Shown here one piece after another: positions 28,361 through 38,244 of a stretch of DNA of 64,000 nucleotides; position 1 is the stretch's first letter, and each line of letters begins with the position of its first letter. Position numbers and translations under genes: made by a program. Origin of the DNA: Bordetella parapertussis (lineage in GTDB: Bacteria > Pseudomonadota > Gammaproteobacteria > Burkholderiales > Burkholderiaceae_B); contig CAMBFI010000001.1 in the NCBI GenBank assembly GCA_945865935.1, positions 124,001-188,000 of the forward strand, read 5' to 3'. The notes under the pieces are model-generated. The model was not told where the DNA came from. It saw nothing but the letters and a program-made list of their open reading frames with translations, and did no database searches.

Positions 28361-28378
28361 AAGGTGAATTGTACGGGA

Positions 28379-29014
28379 ATGGCCAAGAACAAATTTTCAA
28401 AAGAGTGGGTGATGCAGCATATCAACGACCCATTCGTTAAATTAGCGCAACAAAAAGGTTATCGGGCTCGCGCTGCTTTTAAGCTGACAGAGATCCTGGA
28501 TGCCGAAAAACTCATGCGCCGAGGCGATGTCGTGGTCGATTTGGGCTCTACCCCAGGTAGTTGGTCCCAGGTTGCGCGTGAACGTCTCGTCGGTAAGGGG
28601 GGCGTGATCGACGGTCGGATTGTGGCGCTGGATCTGCTGCCAATGGAGCCCATTGAGGGCGTTGAGTTCATTCTTGGGGACTTTAGTGAAGATGGCGTGC
28701 TCGCGCAGCTCAATGAGCTTCTTCAAGGCCAGCCTGTCGATTTGGTCATGTCGGACATGTCACCCAACCTTTCGGGGGTCGGGAGCGCTGATTCGGCCAG
28801 AATTCAACAAGTTTGCGATTTAGCCCTTGAATTTTCGCTGATACACCTCAAACCTGAGGGAACGTTGATCGTCAAAGCCTTTCACGGCAGTGGGTTTTCC
28901 CAAATCGTGGAAAGTTTTAAACGCCACTTTAAAAGGGTGGTCGAGCGCAAGCCTAAGGCATCGCGAGATCGCTCTTCTGAAACCTTTTTGGTCGCGAAAG
29001 GTCGAAAGGGTTAG
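28379..29014 (+). CDS. rlmE: 23S rRNA (uridine-2'-O-)-methyltransferase
   Basis: Methylates U2552 in the A-loop of 23S rRNA. The 211-residue protein has the SAM motif DLGSTPGSW (54-62). It shows K35 (AAFKL), D126 (SDMSPN), K166 (IVKAF) and E201 (ETF), which fit the K-D-K-E catalytic tetrad of the RrmJ family. The frame is open from 28307, but the ATG at 28379 gives [10 protein letters not shown], the expected N-terminus. An AAGGTG is located 12 bases upstream. It is followed by ftsH after a 190-base gap, the usual rlmE-ftsH order. Confidence 0.95.
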   Translation: MAKNKFSKEWVMQHINDPFVKLAQQKGYRARAAFKLTEILDAEKLMRRGDVVVDLGSTPGSWSQVARERLVGKGGVIDGRIVALDLLPMEPIEGVEFILGDFSEDGVLAQLNELLQGQPVDLVMSDMSPNLSGVGSADSARIQQVCDLALEFSLIHLKPEGTLIVKAFHGSGFSQIVESFKRHFKRVVERKPKASRDRSSETFLVAKGRKG

Positions 29015-29204
29015 CCCTGAATAACTGGGCGGGCGCTACGGAGTTTTTATTTTGTATTTCAAGCCCTTATACCCCTTCTCGACACCCGGCATTGGTACGA
29101 ATGGCGGGGTTGAAACGGGGTAGAATAAGTCGTGGATAATTTTGTGGTGGTTTCTTTGGGCCAAAAGAAGTCACCGCGTGTCAGATACAAGCTGGAGATC
29201 GGCC

Positions 29205-31094
29205 TTGAATAATTCTTTTTCGAAAGTTGCGGTCTGGATGGTGATTGCGCTTGTGTTGTTCACTGTTTTTAAACAGTTTGACACCCGCGCGCCCTCTCAG
29301 GACTCGGTGAGCTACACCCAGTTCATGGATGATGCCCGCTCCGGAAAAATTCGAAGAGTGGATGTCCAAACTGACGTGTTACACGTAACGCCTGATTCCG
29401 GTCGGTCGTATACGCTGACCTCCCCAGGAGACCTGTGGATGGTCTCTGATCTCATGAAGGCGGGTGTCCAAGTTTCGGGTAAGGCGCGCGAAGAGCCGTC
29501 GTTCTTAATGAGTATTTTCGTTTCATGGTTTCCGATGTTGTTGCTGATCGGCGTATGGGTGTTTTTCATGCGTCAGATGCAGGGTGGCGGTAAAGGTGGT
29601 GCGTTTAGCTTTGGTAAGTCCCGCGCTAAGATGCTTGATGAGAGCACCAACCTCGTTACGTTTGCTGATGTGGCGGGTTGCGACGAAGCCAAAGAAGATG
29701 TGCAGGAATTGGTCGATTTCTTGCGTGATCCTTCCAAGTTTCAAAAGCTTGGTGGACACATCCCCCGTGGGGTGTTGATGGTGGGCTCGCCCGGCACTGG
29801 TAAAACGCTGTTGGCCAAAGCCATCGCTGGTGAAGCCAAGGTCCCGTTCTTTAGTATCTCTGGCTCTGACTTTGTTGAAATGTTTGTCGGTGTTGGCGCA
29901 GCACGCGTGCGCGATATGTTCGAGAACGCTAAAAAGCAGTCGCCTTGCATCATTTTTATCGATGAAATCGATGCGGTGGGCCGTCAGCGTGGCGCAGGCC
30001 TCGGTGGTGGTAACGATGAGCGCGAACAGACACTGAACCAGTTGCTGGTCGAGATGGATGGCTTTGAGTCTGGAGTTGGTGTCATTGTGATCGCCGCGAC
30101 CAACCGTCCCGACGTGTTGGATCCTGCTTTGTTGCGTCCAGGTCGTTTTGACCGGCAAGTGGTCGTGCCGCTCCCGGACATTCGTGGTCGCGAACAAATT
30201 CTCAAGGTTCACATGCGCAAAGTGCCGTTGGCACAAAATGTGGATGCGCACGTGTTGGCACGCGGTTGCCCCGGATTTTCTGGAGCAGATCTGGCCAACC
30301 TAGTCAACGAGTCTGCCTTGTTTGCGGCGCGTCGCAATGGGCGCACCGTCGATATGTCCGACTTTGAAAAAGCCAAAGACAAAATCATGATGGGCGCTGA
30401 GCGGCGTTCCTTGGTCATGCCCGAAGAAGAGCGTCGCAACACGGCCTACCACGAGTCCGGTCACGCTGTGGTCGCACGGATGCTACCCAAGACCGATCCC
30501 GTTCACAAGGTCACGATCATTCCTCGTGGGCGTGCGCTTGGTGTCACGATGCAGTTGCCTGAGGGTGACCGCTACAGCATGGACAAAGAGCGGATGTTGT
30601 GCACGATCGCCGTGTTGTTTGGTGGTCGTATCGCCGAGGAATTGTTCATGCATCAAATGACGACAGGCGCTTCGAACGATTTCGAACGTGCCACGGCGAT
30701 GGCGCGTGACATGGTGACGCGTTACGGGATGTCTGAAGAGCTCGGCCCCATGGTGTATGCAGAAAATGAGGGCGAGGTGTTCTTGGGCCGTAGCGTGACC
30801 AAAACCACGCACATGTCCGAAGATACGATGCAAAAAGTTGATCGACAGATTCGCAAGATCATCGACGAGCAATATGCAGTGGCCCGCGCGATTCTGGAGA
30901 ACAATCGCGAAAAAGTTGAAGTGATGGCGAAAACCTTGCTCGAATGGGAAACCATTGACGCGGATCAGATCAACGACATCATCGAAGGCCGTCCCCCGCG
31001 TGCTCCGAAAGTCCCTGATGTACCCATGGACTCGACCGGTACGCCACCAAGCGGAACTGCGCCAGGCACTACTGATCCTGCTGCGGTGGTCTAA
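29205..31094 (+). CDS. ftsH: ATP-dependent zinc metalloprotease FtsH
   Basis: Membrane-anchored AAA+ protease that degrades sigma32, LpxC and misfolded membrane proteins. Starting at the TTG at 29205 (GGAG at 29194-29197, seven bases upstream) the protein begins [16 protein letters not shown], the family N-terminus. The frame is open from 29142, but the extra residues are not FtsH-like. Features are TM1 (7-24), a periplasmic domain, TM2 (103-122), Walker A GSPGTGKT (194-201), [11 protein letters not shown] and the zinc site HESGH (416-420). It is 629 residues, normal. folP follows closely in the common ftsH-folP-glmM order. Confidence 0.96.
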   Translation: MNNSFSKVAVWMVIALVLFTVFKQFDTRAPSQDSVSYTQFMDDARSGKIRRVDVQTDVLHVTPDSGRSYTLTSPGDLWMVSDLMKAGVQVSGKAREEPSFLMSIFVSWFPMLLLIGVWVFFMRQMQGGGKGGAFSFGKSRAKMLDESTNLVTFADVAGCDEAKEDVQELVDFLRDPSKFQKLGGHIPRGVLMVGSPGTGKTLLAKAIAGEAKVPFFSISGSDFVEMFVGVGAARVRDMFENAKKQSPCIIFIDEIDAVGRQRGAGLGGGNDEREQTLNQLLVEMDGFESGVGVIVIAATNRPDVLDPALLRPGRFDRQVVVPLPDIRGREQILKVHMRKVPLAQNVDAHVLARGCPGFSGADLANLVNESALFAARRNGRTVDMSDFEKAKDKIMMGAERRSLVMPEEERRNTAYHESGHAVVARMLPKTDPVHKVTIIPRGRALGVTMQLPEGDRYSMDKERMLCTIAVLFGGRIAEELFMHQMTTGASNDFERATAMARDMVTRYGMSEELGPMVYAENEGEVFLGRSVTKTTHMSEDTMQKVDRQIRKIIDEQYAVARAILENNREKVEVMAKTLLEWETIDADQINDIIEGRPPRAPKVPDVPMDSTGTPPSGTAPGTTDPAAVV

Positions 31095-31112
31095 CTGACG
31101 GTGCCAAGCTCG

Positions 31113-31955
31113 ATGGCTGGACGCTGGACTTGCGGGCGCTTTGAGTTCAATCTCGAGCGCCCGATTCTTATGGGGATCGTAAACGTCACCCCGGATTCGT
31201 TTTCCGACGGGGGGCAGCATGATCAAACCGACACCGCCATTGCACATGCGCGACAGCTGATCGCTCAAGGCGCGCATATCCTCGATATCGGTGGTGAGTC
31301 AACGCGTCCCGGCGCTGCGCCGGTCACGTTAGAAATCGAGCTGGCTCGGATTATGCCGATTCTGGACGCGGTAAAAGACAGCGGCGCCGCTATTTCCATC
31401 GACACGTGTAAAGCCGAGGTCATGCGCGCGGCCCTCGCAGAGGGCGCTGACATGATCAATGATGTGACGGGTATGCGCACTGCACAAGCGCGCGCCGTCG
31501 TCGCGCAGCATCCTAATTGCGGTGTGTGTGTGATGCATATGCAGGGTGAGCCACGTACGATGCAACAAAACCCGCACTATGACGACGTCGTGCGTGAGGT
31601 CCATCAAGCTTTATTGCATCAGGCGCATACGTTGCAGGAGTCAGGCGTAGACCGCTCCCGGATTAGTATCGATCCGGGTCTAGGGTTTGGGAAAACGCTT
31701 GCTCAAAACTATCAATTGATCGCCGGGTTGGAGACTATTGCCTCAAGCGGTTATCCTGTTGTTTTTGGCGCATCGCGTAAATCCATGCTGGGGAGCGTAA
31801 CGGGTCAGTCAGTCGACAAACGTTTGGCGGGGAGTCTTGCCGCAGCGTTAGCGGGTGTCGCACATGGCGCGACAGTGCTGCGCGTGCACGATGTGGCTGA
31901 AACCCGCGATGCACTCATGGTTTGGCAGTCGGTCAAGAATCCAGGGAATTTGTGA
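31113..31955 (+). CDS. folP: Dihydropteroate synthase
   Basis: Joins p-aminobenzoate to hydroxymethyl-dihydropterin pyrophosphate in folate synthesis; it is the sulfonamide target. Motifs are [36 protein letters not shown] and the C-terminal [10 protein letters not shown]. The frame is open from a GTG at 31101; the ATG at 31113 gives a 280-residue protein with the usual short N-terminus, though neither start has a strong ribosome-binding site. The stop shares one base with the glmM ATG (TGATG). Confidence 0.94.
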   Translation: MAGRWTCGRFEFNLERPILMGIVNVTPDSFSDGGQHDQTDTAIAHARQLIAQGAHILDIGGESTRPGAAPVTLEIELARIMPILDAVKDSGAAISIDTCKAEVMRAALAEGADMINDVTGMRTAQARAVVAQHPNCGVCVMHMQGEPRTMQQNPHYDDVVREVHQALLHQAHTLQESGVDRSRISIDPGLGFGKTLAQNYQLIAGLETIASSGYPVVFGASRKSMLGSVTGQSVDKRLAGSLAAALAGVAHGATVLRVHDVAETRDALMVWQSVKNPGNL

Positions 31956-33301
31956 TGACACAACGTAAGTATTTTGGCACCGATGGTGTGCGTGGCGAAG
32001 TGGGTGGCGAAGTGATCAATGCCGCCTTTGCCTTGCGCTTAGGGTATGCCGCCGGCATGGTGTTAGCGAAAGAGCACTCGCGGCGCCGTGGTCGGCCGAC
32101 CGTGCTGATTGGCAAAGATACGCGTATCAGTGGCTATATGCTGGAGTCTGCGCTTGAGGCTGGGTTTGCTGCAGCGGGCGTTGAGGTGTTGCTCGCAGGG
32201 CCCCTGCCGACACCGGCGGTTGCTTATTTGACGCGCACGTGGCGTTTGGTTGCAGGCATTGTGATCAGCGCGTCGCATAACGCCTATCAGGATAATGGCA
32301 TCAAGTTCTTCGCATCGAACGGGATGAAACTGCCGGACGAAACGGAGGCAGCAATCGAAGCTGCATTGGAAGAGCCCCTAGGTTGTGTCACCTCTGACAA
32401 ACTTGGTCGTGCCCGTCGCATTGATGATGCACCCGGCAGATACATTGAGTTTTGCAAGAGCACCTTTCCTTCGGATCTCGATCTAGACGGCTTAAAGCTT
32501 GTCGTCGATGCAGCGAATGGTGCCGCGTACCATATTGCTCCGCACGTGTTCAAGGAGCTCGGCGCGGAGGTGCACGCCATTGGCGTTTCACCGAATGGCT
32601 TCAATATTAATAAGGACGTTGGGGCGCTGTATCCTGAAAGCCTAGTCGCCGAAGTCAAGGCGCGCGGAGCAGATTTAGGCATTGCACTGGATGGGGATGC
32701 CGATCGCGTCCAAATGGTGGATGCCTCGGGGCGGATCTATAACGGTGATGAGCTCTTATTTGCAGTGATCCGTGAGCGTATGACGCGAGGTCCGGTTGCG
32801 GGTGTTGTCGGCACGCTCATGACAAACCTTGGTTTTGAGAAACAGATTCGTGCCTTAGGGATAGACTTTGAGCGTGCGCAAGTGGGCGATCGGTATGTCT
32901 TAGAGCAACTGCGTAAGCGCGGCTGGTTATATGGCGGAGAAAGTTCGGGTCATTTGTTATGTCTGGACTCCCATACAACGGGTGATGGAATTGTTGCGGC
33001 CCTTCAAGTATTAGCGGCACTTAAGCGTAGTGGTGAGTCCCTCGAAAGCTGGATCGCTGCGTTAAGGCTCTATCCGCAGAAGATGATCAACGTACCCCTT
33101 AAACCAGGGATGGATTGGGCCAAGCATGCGGGATTGCAAGCCGCGCAGGCTCAGGTTGAATCTTTGTTGGGGGATAAGGGCCGCGTGTTGATCCGTGCTT
33201 CGGGAACAGAGCCCAAGCTTCGGCTGATGGTTGAAGCCGAGCATGAGGCTCTTGCGATACAGTGTGTAGAGATTTTGGCTGCCGTCGACTTGACTGCGTG
33301 A
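31955..33301 (+). CDS. glmM: Phosphoglucosamine mutase
   Basis: Interconverts glucosamine-6-phosphate and glucosamine-1-phosphate for peptidoglycan and LPS precursors. The 448-residue protein starts [14 protein letters not shown] at 31955, with CAGGGA eight bases upstream; the longer frame from 31922 runs inside folP. The phosphorylated serine is S107 in SASHN. Metal binding is by DGDADR, and the C-terminal [10 protein letters not shown] binds the substrate phosphate. Translationally coupled to folP. It converges on ppx with 9 bases between stops. Confidence 0.96.
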   Translation: MTQRKYFGTDGVRGEVGGEVINAAFALRLGYAAGMVLAKEHSRRRGRPTVLIGKDTRISGYMLESALEAGFAAAGVEVLLAGPLPTPAVAYLTRTWRLVAGIVISASHNAYQDNGIKFFASNGMKLPDETEAAIEAALEEPLGCVTSDKLGRARRIDDAPGRYIEFCKSTFPSDLDLDGLKLVVDAANGAAYHIAPHVFKELGAEVHAIGVSPNGFNINKDVGALYPESLVAEVKARGADLGIALDGDADRVQMVDASGRIYNGDELLFAVIRERMTRGPVAGVVGTLMTNLGFEKQIRALGIDFERAQVGDRYVLEQLRKRGWLYGGESSGHLLCLDSHTTGDGIVAALQVLAALKRSGESLESWIAALRLYPQKMINVPLKPGMDWAKHAGLQAAQAQVESLLGDKGRVLIRASGTEPKLRLMVEAEHEALAIQCVEILAAVDLTA

Positions 33302-33310
33302 ACACCGCAG

Positions 33311-34798
33311 TTAAACGGTAATGAGTTCAAACTGGTAGCCGACTTTCTCCCACTCGGCTTCTTCGCCATGTAGTGAAAAGTCTGTGAGCGGGTGAGAAGC
33401 CAACCATTTCTTGTCCACTTTGCAAGTGATCGTTTGGTTTTTGACTCCAATGGTTAGCGGTAGTTTGCTGACGTCCTCGCGGCGTCTACACAACAGTACA
33501 GCTAGGCGCAAGCAAAGAATCGCCAACCACTGGTCTTTTGTCTTGATCAACGCGTCTGCGCGCGAGAGCTTGCCCGTGTGTGCGAGGGCAAGCAGTCCCA
33601 GACTTTCCTGATCGACCTTCGAAAAGCCCGGCATATCGGCGTTGTTTAAAATGTAAGCGCTGTGCTTGTGATAGCCCGCTTGAGCGATCGATACACCGAC
33701 CTCATGCAGGGTAGCGGCCCAACGTACAGTTTGCTTGAGTTCGTCTTGTTCGCCTCGGTTAGGGAACAGACTATCAAAAAGAGTCAGGGCGCAACGCTTG
33801 ACGCGTGTCGCTTGACGCGCATCGACGTGGTAGCGCCGAACAAAGGCGGAAACGGTCTGGTCACGCCGGTCGTCTGACTCCTCACGGCCGGCTAAGTCGA
33901 CCAGCACGCCAAGACGTAAGGCACCATCACCCGTCTGCATGCGTTCGACGCCCATCTCGTCAAAAAACGCGCTCATGATGGCAAGGCCGCCAGTCAGCAC
34001 TTCGGCGCGCTCGCTCTTGATGCCTGGCAACTGATCGGGAATGACACGACCACTGCGGACAAGCTTTGCTTTTAAGCGTTCGAGACCCTCGCGTGTAATA
34101 CCGTCTTTTGAAAACTTCCCTTCCGTCAGTATGGCATACAGAGCTTTGGCGGTACCTGATGAACCATAGGCAACATCCCAACCCATTTTGCGATAGGGCT
34201 TGGTGATGGGTTCAATTTCGCGTCGGGCCGCGACTTCTGCTAGCTTGAGTGAATAGGCATCGATTTTTCCGTCTGGAAAAAACTTGCGGCTAAAGCTCAC
34301 GCAACCCATATAAAGCGACGACATTAAAACGGGTTCATCACCCTTGCCAATGATGACTTCGGTTGAGCCTCCGCCAATGTCCACCACCAAGCGCTTGGCT
34401 TGAGAAACGGGCAGGGTGTGACTGACGCCGGTGTAAATAAGACGAGCCTCTTCGCGGCCGGCGATCACCTCAATCGGAAAGCCCAGCGCTGCTTCGGCTT
34501 CCGGAAGAAAGTCGGCAATGTTGCGCGCGACGCGAAACGTATTGGTCGCCACGGCACGCACACGATCCGGATGGAACGTGCGTAACCGGTCGCCAAAAAG
34601 ATGTAAGACCTGGATTGCTCTGTTGATCGACGCTTGGTTGAGCATCTTTGCCGAGTCAAGGCCGGCCGCTAAACGGACCGTTTCTTTGAGACGGTCGATT
34701 TGGTAGATATGCTTGGTGCCGTTTTGTTCCGCCACCCGACCAATTGAGAGCCTAAAGCTGTTTGAGCCAAGATCAACGGCCGCAAGCAGGTTTTTCAT
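33311..34798 (-). CDS. ppx: Exopolyphosphatase (Ppx/GppA family)
   Basis: Releases phosphate from polyphosphate chain ends; GppA-type pppGpp hydrolysis is also possible for this fold. The actin-like N-terminus has DLGSNSFRL, and VVDIGGGSTE marks the second phosphate loop. A C-terminal HD-like region (about 310-495) follows. The ATG at 34798 (MKNLLAAVDLGSN) is preferred over the longer frame from 34828; GGCTGGA lies just upstream. It is 495 residues. It is divergent from ppk across 111 bases carrying a PHO-box-like site, so polyphosphate synthesis and breakdown are adjacent. Confidence 0.92.
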   Translation of the reverse strand: MKNLLAAVDLGSNSFRLSIGRVAEQNGTKHIYQIDRLKETVRLAAGLDSAKMLNQASINRAIQVLHLFGDRLRTFHPDRVRAVATNTFRVARNIADFLPEAEAALGFPIEVIAGREEARLIYTGVSHTLPVSQAKRLVVDIGGGSTEVIIGKGDEPVLMSSLYMGCVSFSRKFFPDGKIDAYSLKLAEVAARREIEPITKPYRKMGWDVAYGSSGTAKALYAILTEGKFSKDGITREGLERLKAKLVRSGRVIPDQLPGIKSERAEVLTGGLAIMSAFFDEMGVERMQTGDGALRLGVLVDLAGREESDDRRDQTVSAFVRRYHVDARQATRVKRCALTLFDSLFPNRGEQDELKQTVRWAATLHEVGVSIAQAGYHKHSAYILNNADMPGFSKVDQESLGLLALAHTGKLSRADALIKTKDQWLAILCLRLAVLLCRRREDVSKLPLTIGVKNQTITCKVDKKWLASHPLTDFSLHGEEAEWEKVGYQFELITV

Positions 34799-34842
34799 AA
34801 AATCCAGCCAAAATGTATTTGGACCCATTATAAAAGGCTATT

Positions 34843-34860
34843 GTGTCAAATCACTGTAAC
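34843..34860 (+). promoter_or_regulatory. PHO-box-like site upstream of ppk
   Basis: GTGTCAA, four bases, then CTGTAAC: two 7-mers spaced 11 bases apart that match the PhoB consensus CTGTCAT at 10 of 14 positions. It ends 49 bases before the ppk ATG, and ppx diverges on the other side. PhoB itself is not encoded in the window. Confidence 0.55.
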
Positions 34861-34909
34861 CTTTGGCGATTAAAAGACAGAGCTAACTCTATAGGTAGGT
34901 TATTTACCC

Positions 34910-36985
34910 ATGACTGCCCGCAAAAAGCCCGAACCCCTGTATTTCAATCGAGAGTTATCTCTGCTCAAGTTCAATGAGCGCGTACTGGCGATGGTTGAGC
35001 TCGCAGATACGCCTGCGCTGGAAAAGCTGCGCTACGTCTGTATTGTGGGTTCGAATCTTGACGAGTTTTTTGAGATCCGAATCTCGAGCCTGAAGGCGCA
35101 GATTGCACAGTATCCAAATGTTGTGGGTCCCGATGGGTTGACCGCAGAGTGGGCCTTCGAGCAGGTGCAGCAGGCGGTGCATACGCTGGTCGACCGGCAG
35201 TATGCCTTGCTCAATGACCGAGTGCTGCCCGAACTCAAGGCCGCTGGCGTTGTCTTGCACCATGCCTCGGAGTGGAATCAAGCGCAAAAAGCTTGGGCGC
35301 GCGAAGTGTTTCATCGCGACGTGATGCCGTTACTCACGCCAATCGGGCTAGACCCTGCCCATCCGTTTCCCCGGGTCTATAACAAGAGCCTGAACTTTAT
35401 CGTGCCTTTATCCGGTGTAGACGCGTTTGGACGCAAAGCGACCATTGCCATTGTGCAGGCGCCGCGCGCCTTACCTCGCTTGATTAAGATGCCGCCGAGT
35501 GTATCCGGCCATCCCCATGGGTTTGTGTTGTTGACCGGATTCTTGCGGGCCTTTGTTGGAGAGCTATTCCCCGGCATGCACATGGAGGGTTGTTACCAGT
35601 GGCGTGTGACACGTAACAGCGACTTGTTCGTCGATGAAGAAGAAGTGACCAACCTGCGTCAGGCCTTGCAAGGGGAGCTGTCGCAGCGTAACTTTGGCTC
35701 GGCCGTACGCCTGGAGATTGATCACAATACCCCGGAGCATATCGAGTCGTTTTTGCAGAAAGAATTTTCTTTGACGCCCGCCGATACCTATCGTGTGAAT
35801 GGCCCTGCCAATGTCGCGCGCTTAATGCAGATTTGTACGCTCGTCAAAGAGCCCGATTTATTATTCCCTGATTTCCAAGGTGTGATTCCCGCACCATTTA
35901 ATAGTCTGCCCGCTAAAAACTCTGCGATTTTCGAAGCAATCTCAAAGGGCGATAGGCTGCTGCATCATCCCTATCAGTCCTTTCAGCCAGTTGTTGATTT
36001 TTTAACGGCAGCCTCGACTGACCCTGACGTGGTGGCGATTAAGCAAACCATTTACCGTACCGGTGAAGATTCTGAACTGATGCGCTTGCTTCTCGCCGCA
36101 GCGAAGTCTGGCAAAGAAGTGACGGTCGTCGTTGAATTGATGGCGCGCTTCGATGAGCAAACGAATATCAACTGGGCCTCGCGTCTCGAAGAAGTGGGTG
36201 CGCATGTGGTCTATGGCGTCGTGGGTCACAAGACTCACGCAAAGATGGCGCTTGTTTTGCGACGCGAGAAAGGGCGAATCAGGCGCTACGGGCATTTAGG
36301 CACCGGCAACTACCATCTCCGTACGGCTAGGCTCTATACGGATTTTGGCCTGCTCACCGCGGACCCGAAATTGTGTGAAGACATGGACCAAGTGTTTTCC
36401 CAGTTAACGGGCTTGGGTGAACGCCGCAAGTTAAAGAACCTCTTGCAGGCGCCGTTTACGTTGCACAGCAGTGTCGTCAGCATGATTCGCGCTGAGGCGC
36501 GCGCGGCCCGCGCAGGCAAGCCCGCACGCATCCGAGCAAAAATGAACTCGCTGCTTGAACCGATCGTGATTCAAGAGCTGTATAAGGCTAGCCAAGCGGG
36601 GGTGAAGATCGACTTGGTGGTGCGAGGCGTTTGTGCTCTGCGGTCTGCGGTGCCGGGGCTTTCGGAAAACATTACAGTGCGGTCCATTGTGGGACAGTTT
36701 TTAGAGCATTCACGCGTTTTTTATTTTTATGCAGATGGGGAAGAGAAGGTGTATCTCTCTTCCGCCGATTGGATGGACCGCAATTTTTTCCGGCGAGTCG
36801 AGATTGCGTTTCCTGTTGCTGACAAGAACCTTAAAAAGCGTGTCACCGATGAAGCGTTTACGTACGCGCTTAAAGATAATGTGCGTGCCTGGGTTCAGCA
36901 GGCTGATGGCTCCTATGCGCTCGTGCGCCGTCGTGGTGCAAGTTTTTCCTTGCATCAGCACTTGATGGATCGGCTCGGCGCTTAG
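34910..36985 (+). CDS. ppk: Polyphosphate kinase 1
   Basis: Polymerises the ATP gamma-phosphate into inorganic polyphosphate at the membrane. The 691-residue length and the N-terminal YFNRELSLLKFNERVLAM are typical of PPK1. The PLD-like catalytic half contains AAKSGKEVTVVVELMARFDE and HLGTGNYH with H462, the likely phosphorylated histidine. A PHO-box-like sequence at 34843-34860 precedes the gene, and pstSCAB follows on the same strand after 180 bases with its own PHO-box-like site. This points to phosphate-starvation control. Confidence 0.96.
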   Translation: MTARKKPEPLYFNRELSLLKFNERVLAMVELADTPALEKLRYVCIVGSNLDEFFEIRISSLKAQIAQYPNVVGPDGLTAEWAFEQVQQAVHTLVDRQYALLNDRVLPELKAAGVVLHHASEWNQAQKAWAREVFHRDVMPLLTPIGLDPAHPFPRVYNKSLNFIVPLSGVDAFGRKATIAIVQAPRALPRLIKMPPSVSGHPHGFVLLTGFLRAFVGELFPGMHMEGCYQWRVTRNSDLFVDEEEVTNLRQALQGELSQRNFGSAVRLEIDHNTPEHIESFLQKEFSLTPADTYRVNGPANVARLMQICTLVKEPDLLFPDFQGVIPAPFNSLPAKNSAIFEAISKGDRLLHHPYQSFQPVVDFLTAASTDPDVVAIKQTIYRTGEDSELMRLLLAAAKSGKEVTVVVELMARFDEQTNINWASRLEEVGAHVVYGVVGHKTHAKMALVLRREKGRIRRYGHLGTGNYHLRTARLYTDFGLLTADPKLCEDMDQVFSQLTGLGERRKLKNLLQAPFTLHSSVVSMIRAEARAARAGKPARIRAKMNSLLEPIVIQELYKASQAGVKIDLVVRGVCALRSAVPGLSENITVRSIVGQFLEHSRVFYFYADGEEKVYLSSADWMDRNFFRRVEIAFPVADKNLKKRVTDEAFTYALKDNVRAWVQQADGSYALVRRRGASFSLHQHLMDRLGA

Positions 36986-37063
36986 TCAACCCTGCGCGAT
37001 ACCTACGCGACACCGGCGTGAGATCTGCGCAGTGGGCCCCATTCCTAATTATTATTTTATATT

Positions 37064-37078
37064 GGCGTTTTTAACGCC
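37064..37078. repeat. Inverted repeat next to the pst PHO box
   Basis: GGCGTT-TTT-AACGCC is a perfect 6-bp inverted repeat ending 2 bases before the PHO-box-like site. No T-run follows, so it is not a standard terminator for ppk. It could be an operator or a weak hairpin. Confidence 0.35.
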
Positions 37079-37080
37079 CA

Positions 37081-37098
37081 TTGTCACAATTCCGTCAT
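37081..37098 (+). promoter_or_regulatory. PHO-box-like site and -10 element upstream of pstS
   Basis: TTGTCAC, four bases, then CCGTCAT matches the PhoB direct-repeat consensus at 11 of 14 positions. Ten bases further on, TACCAT (37109-37114) is placed correctly for a -10 element, as in PhoB-activated promoters where the PHO box replaces the -35. The pstS start lies 68 bases downstream of the box. Confidence 0.65.
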
Positions 37099-37166
37099 GT
37101 TCGACCCCTACCATCTGCTTTGTTTTGGTGAAAGACCTTTATTTAACGATCTTTGAGGAACGAAAA

Positions 37167-38192
37167 ATGATTAAGCGTGCACTCCTTTCTTTGGCGGCTG
37201 GGCTTGTTTTGACCAGTGCTGCCGTTACAAGCCAAGCGGCCGACATCACAGGCGCTGGCGCTACTTTCCCGTACCCGGTCTTTGCCAAGTGGGCAGAGGT
37301 TTACAAAAAAATTGAAAACGTCGGTTTGAACTACCAGTCGATTGGTTCTTCTGGTGGCTTGCGCCAGATTCGTGCCAAGACTGTGACCTTCGGTGCATCT
37401 GACGCCCCCGTGGCGGGCGGGCAACTGGACAAAGACGGGATGGTGCAGTTCCCAGTCATTTTGGGGGGCGTGGTTCCAGTGATTAACGTCGATGGCTTCA
37501 AGCCAGGTGAATTGAAAGTTACTGGCCCTGTCTTAGCTGAGATCTTCATGGGTACGATTTCTAAATGGAATGACCCCAAACTCGCTGAACTGAATCCTGG
37601 CAAGAAGCTGCCTGATCAGGCGATTACCGTCGTACACCGCGCCGATGGCTCTGGTACAACATTTATCTTTACCGACTACTTATCGGTAGCCAGCAAAGCT
37701 TGGGCGGATAAGGTCGGTAAAGGCGCTGCAGTGAAGTGGCCCGCAGGTAGTTCGGTTGGTGGTAAGGGCAACGAGGGTGTGGCTGCAAACGTAGCACGTG
37801 TAAAGGGTTCGATCGGCTACGTTGAATTTGCCTATGCAAAACGTAACAAAATCCCCCACATGCAAATGCAAAACAAGAACGGCAAATTTGTAGATCCGAG
37901 CGAAGCGACTTTTGCAGCAGCAGCAGCCGGTGCGGATTGGTTTAGCGTGCCTGGGATGGGTATCTCGTTAGTTGAGCAGAAGGGCGATGCAGCTTGGCCA
38001 ATCACCGGTGCCTCGTTTGTCCTGATGTACAAAGATCCTGTCAACAAGGCTGCTTCGAAAGACGTGTTGAAGTTCTTTACTTGGGCGTTTAAGGATGGCC
38101 AGCAGTTGGCTCTTGATCTAGATTATGTTCCTTTGCCTGACGCACTGACTAAAGCGATTGCTGCCAAGGTCTGGTCACAGATCAAGCACTAA
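37167..38192 (+). CDS. pstS: Phosphate ABC transporter, periplasmic phosphate-binding protein
   Basis: High-affinity periplasmic phosphate receptor. The 341-residue precursor starts at ATG 37167, with GAGGAA six bases upstream; the longer frame from 37032 crosses the promoter. A Sec signal peptide ends near residue 24 (VTSQA-AD). The mature protein begins DITGAGATFPYPVFAKW. It contains the phosphate-contact loops SIGSSGGLRQI, FGASDAP and HRADGSGTTFIF. First gene of pstSCAB. A PHO-box-like promoter lies upstream. Confidence 0.96.
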   Translation: MIKRALLSLAAGLVLTSAAVTSQAADITGAGATFPYPVFAKWAEVYKKIENVGLNYQSIGSSGGLRQIRAKTVTFGASDAPVAGGQLDKDGMVQFPVILGGVVPVINVDGFKPGELKVTGPVLAEIFMGTISKWNDPKLAELNPGKKLPDQAITVVHRADGSGTTFIFTDYLSVASKAWADKVGKGAAVKWPAGSSVGGKGNEGVAANVARVKGSIGYVEFAYAKRNKIPHMQMQNKNGKFVDPSEATFAAAAAGADWFSVPGMGISLVEQKGDAAWPITGASFVLMYKDPVNKAASKDVLKFFTWAFKDGQQLALDLDYVPLPDALTKAIAAKVWSQIKH

Positions 38193-38244
38193 TTGAGTTA
38201 TTGATTAAGCCAAACCGAAAAGACCACGCACCAAGGGGTAGTTG

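Noticed and set aside
29111-29140. Heat-shock sigma32 promoter before ftsH
   Set aside because: A TTGAAA is present, but no CCCAT-type -10 follows at 13-15 bases.
29523-30251. 242-codon minus-strand frame opposite ftsH
   Set aside because: Antisense shadow of a highly conserved gene; no recognisable domain and composition dictated by the ftsH codons.
30483-31277. 264-codon minus-strand frame opposite the ftsH end and folP start
   Set aside because: Covers two secure genes on the other strand and shows no family features.
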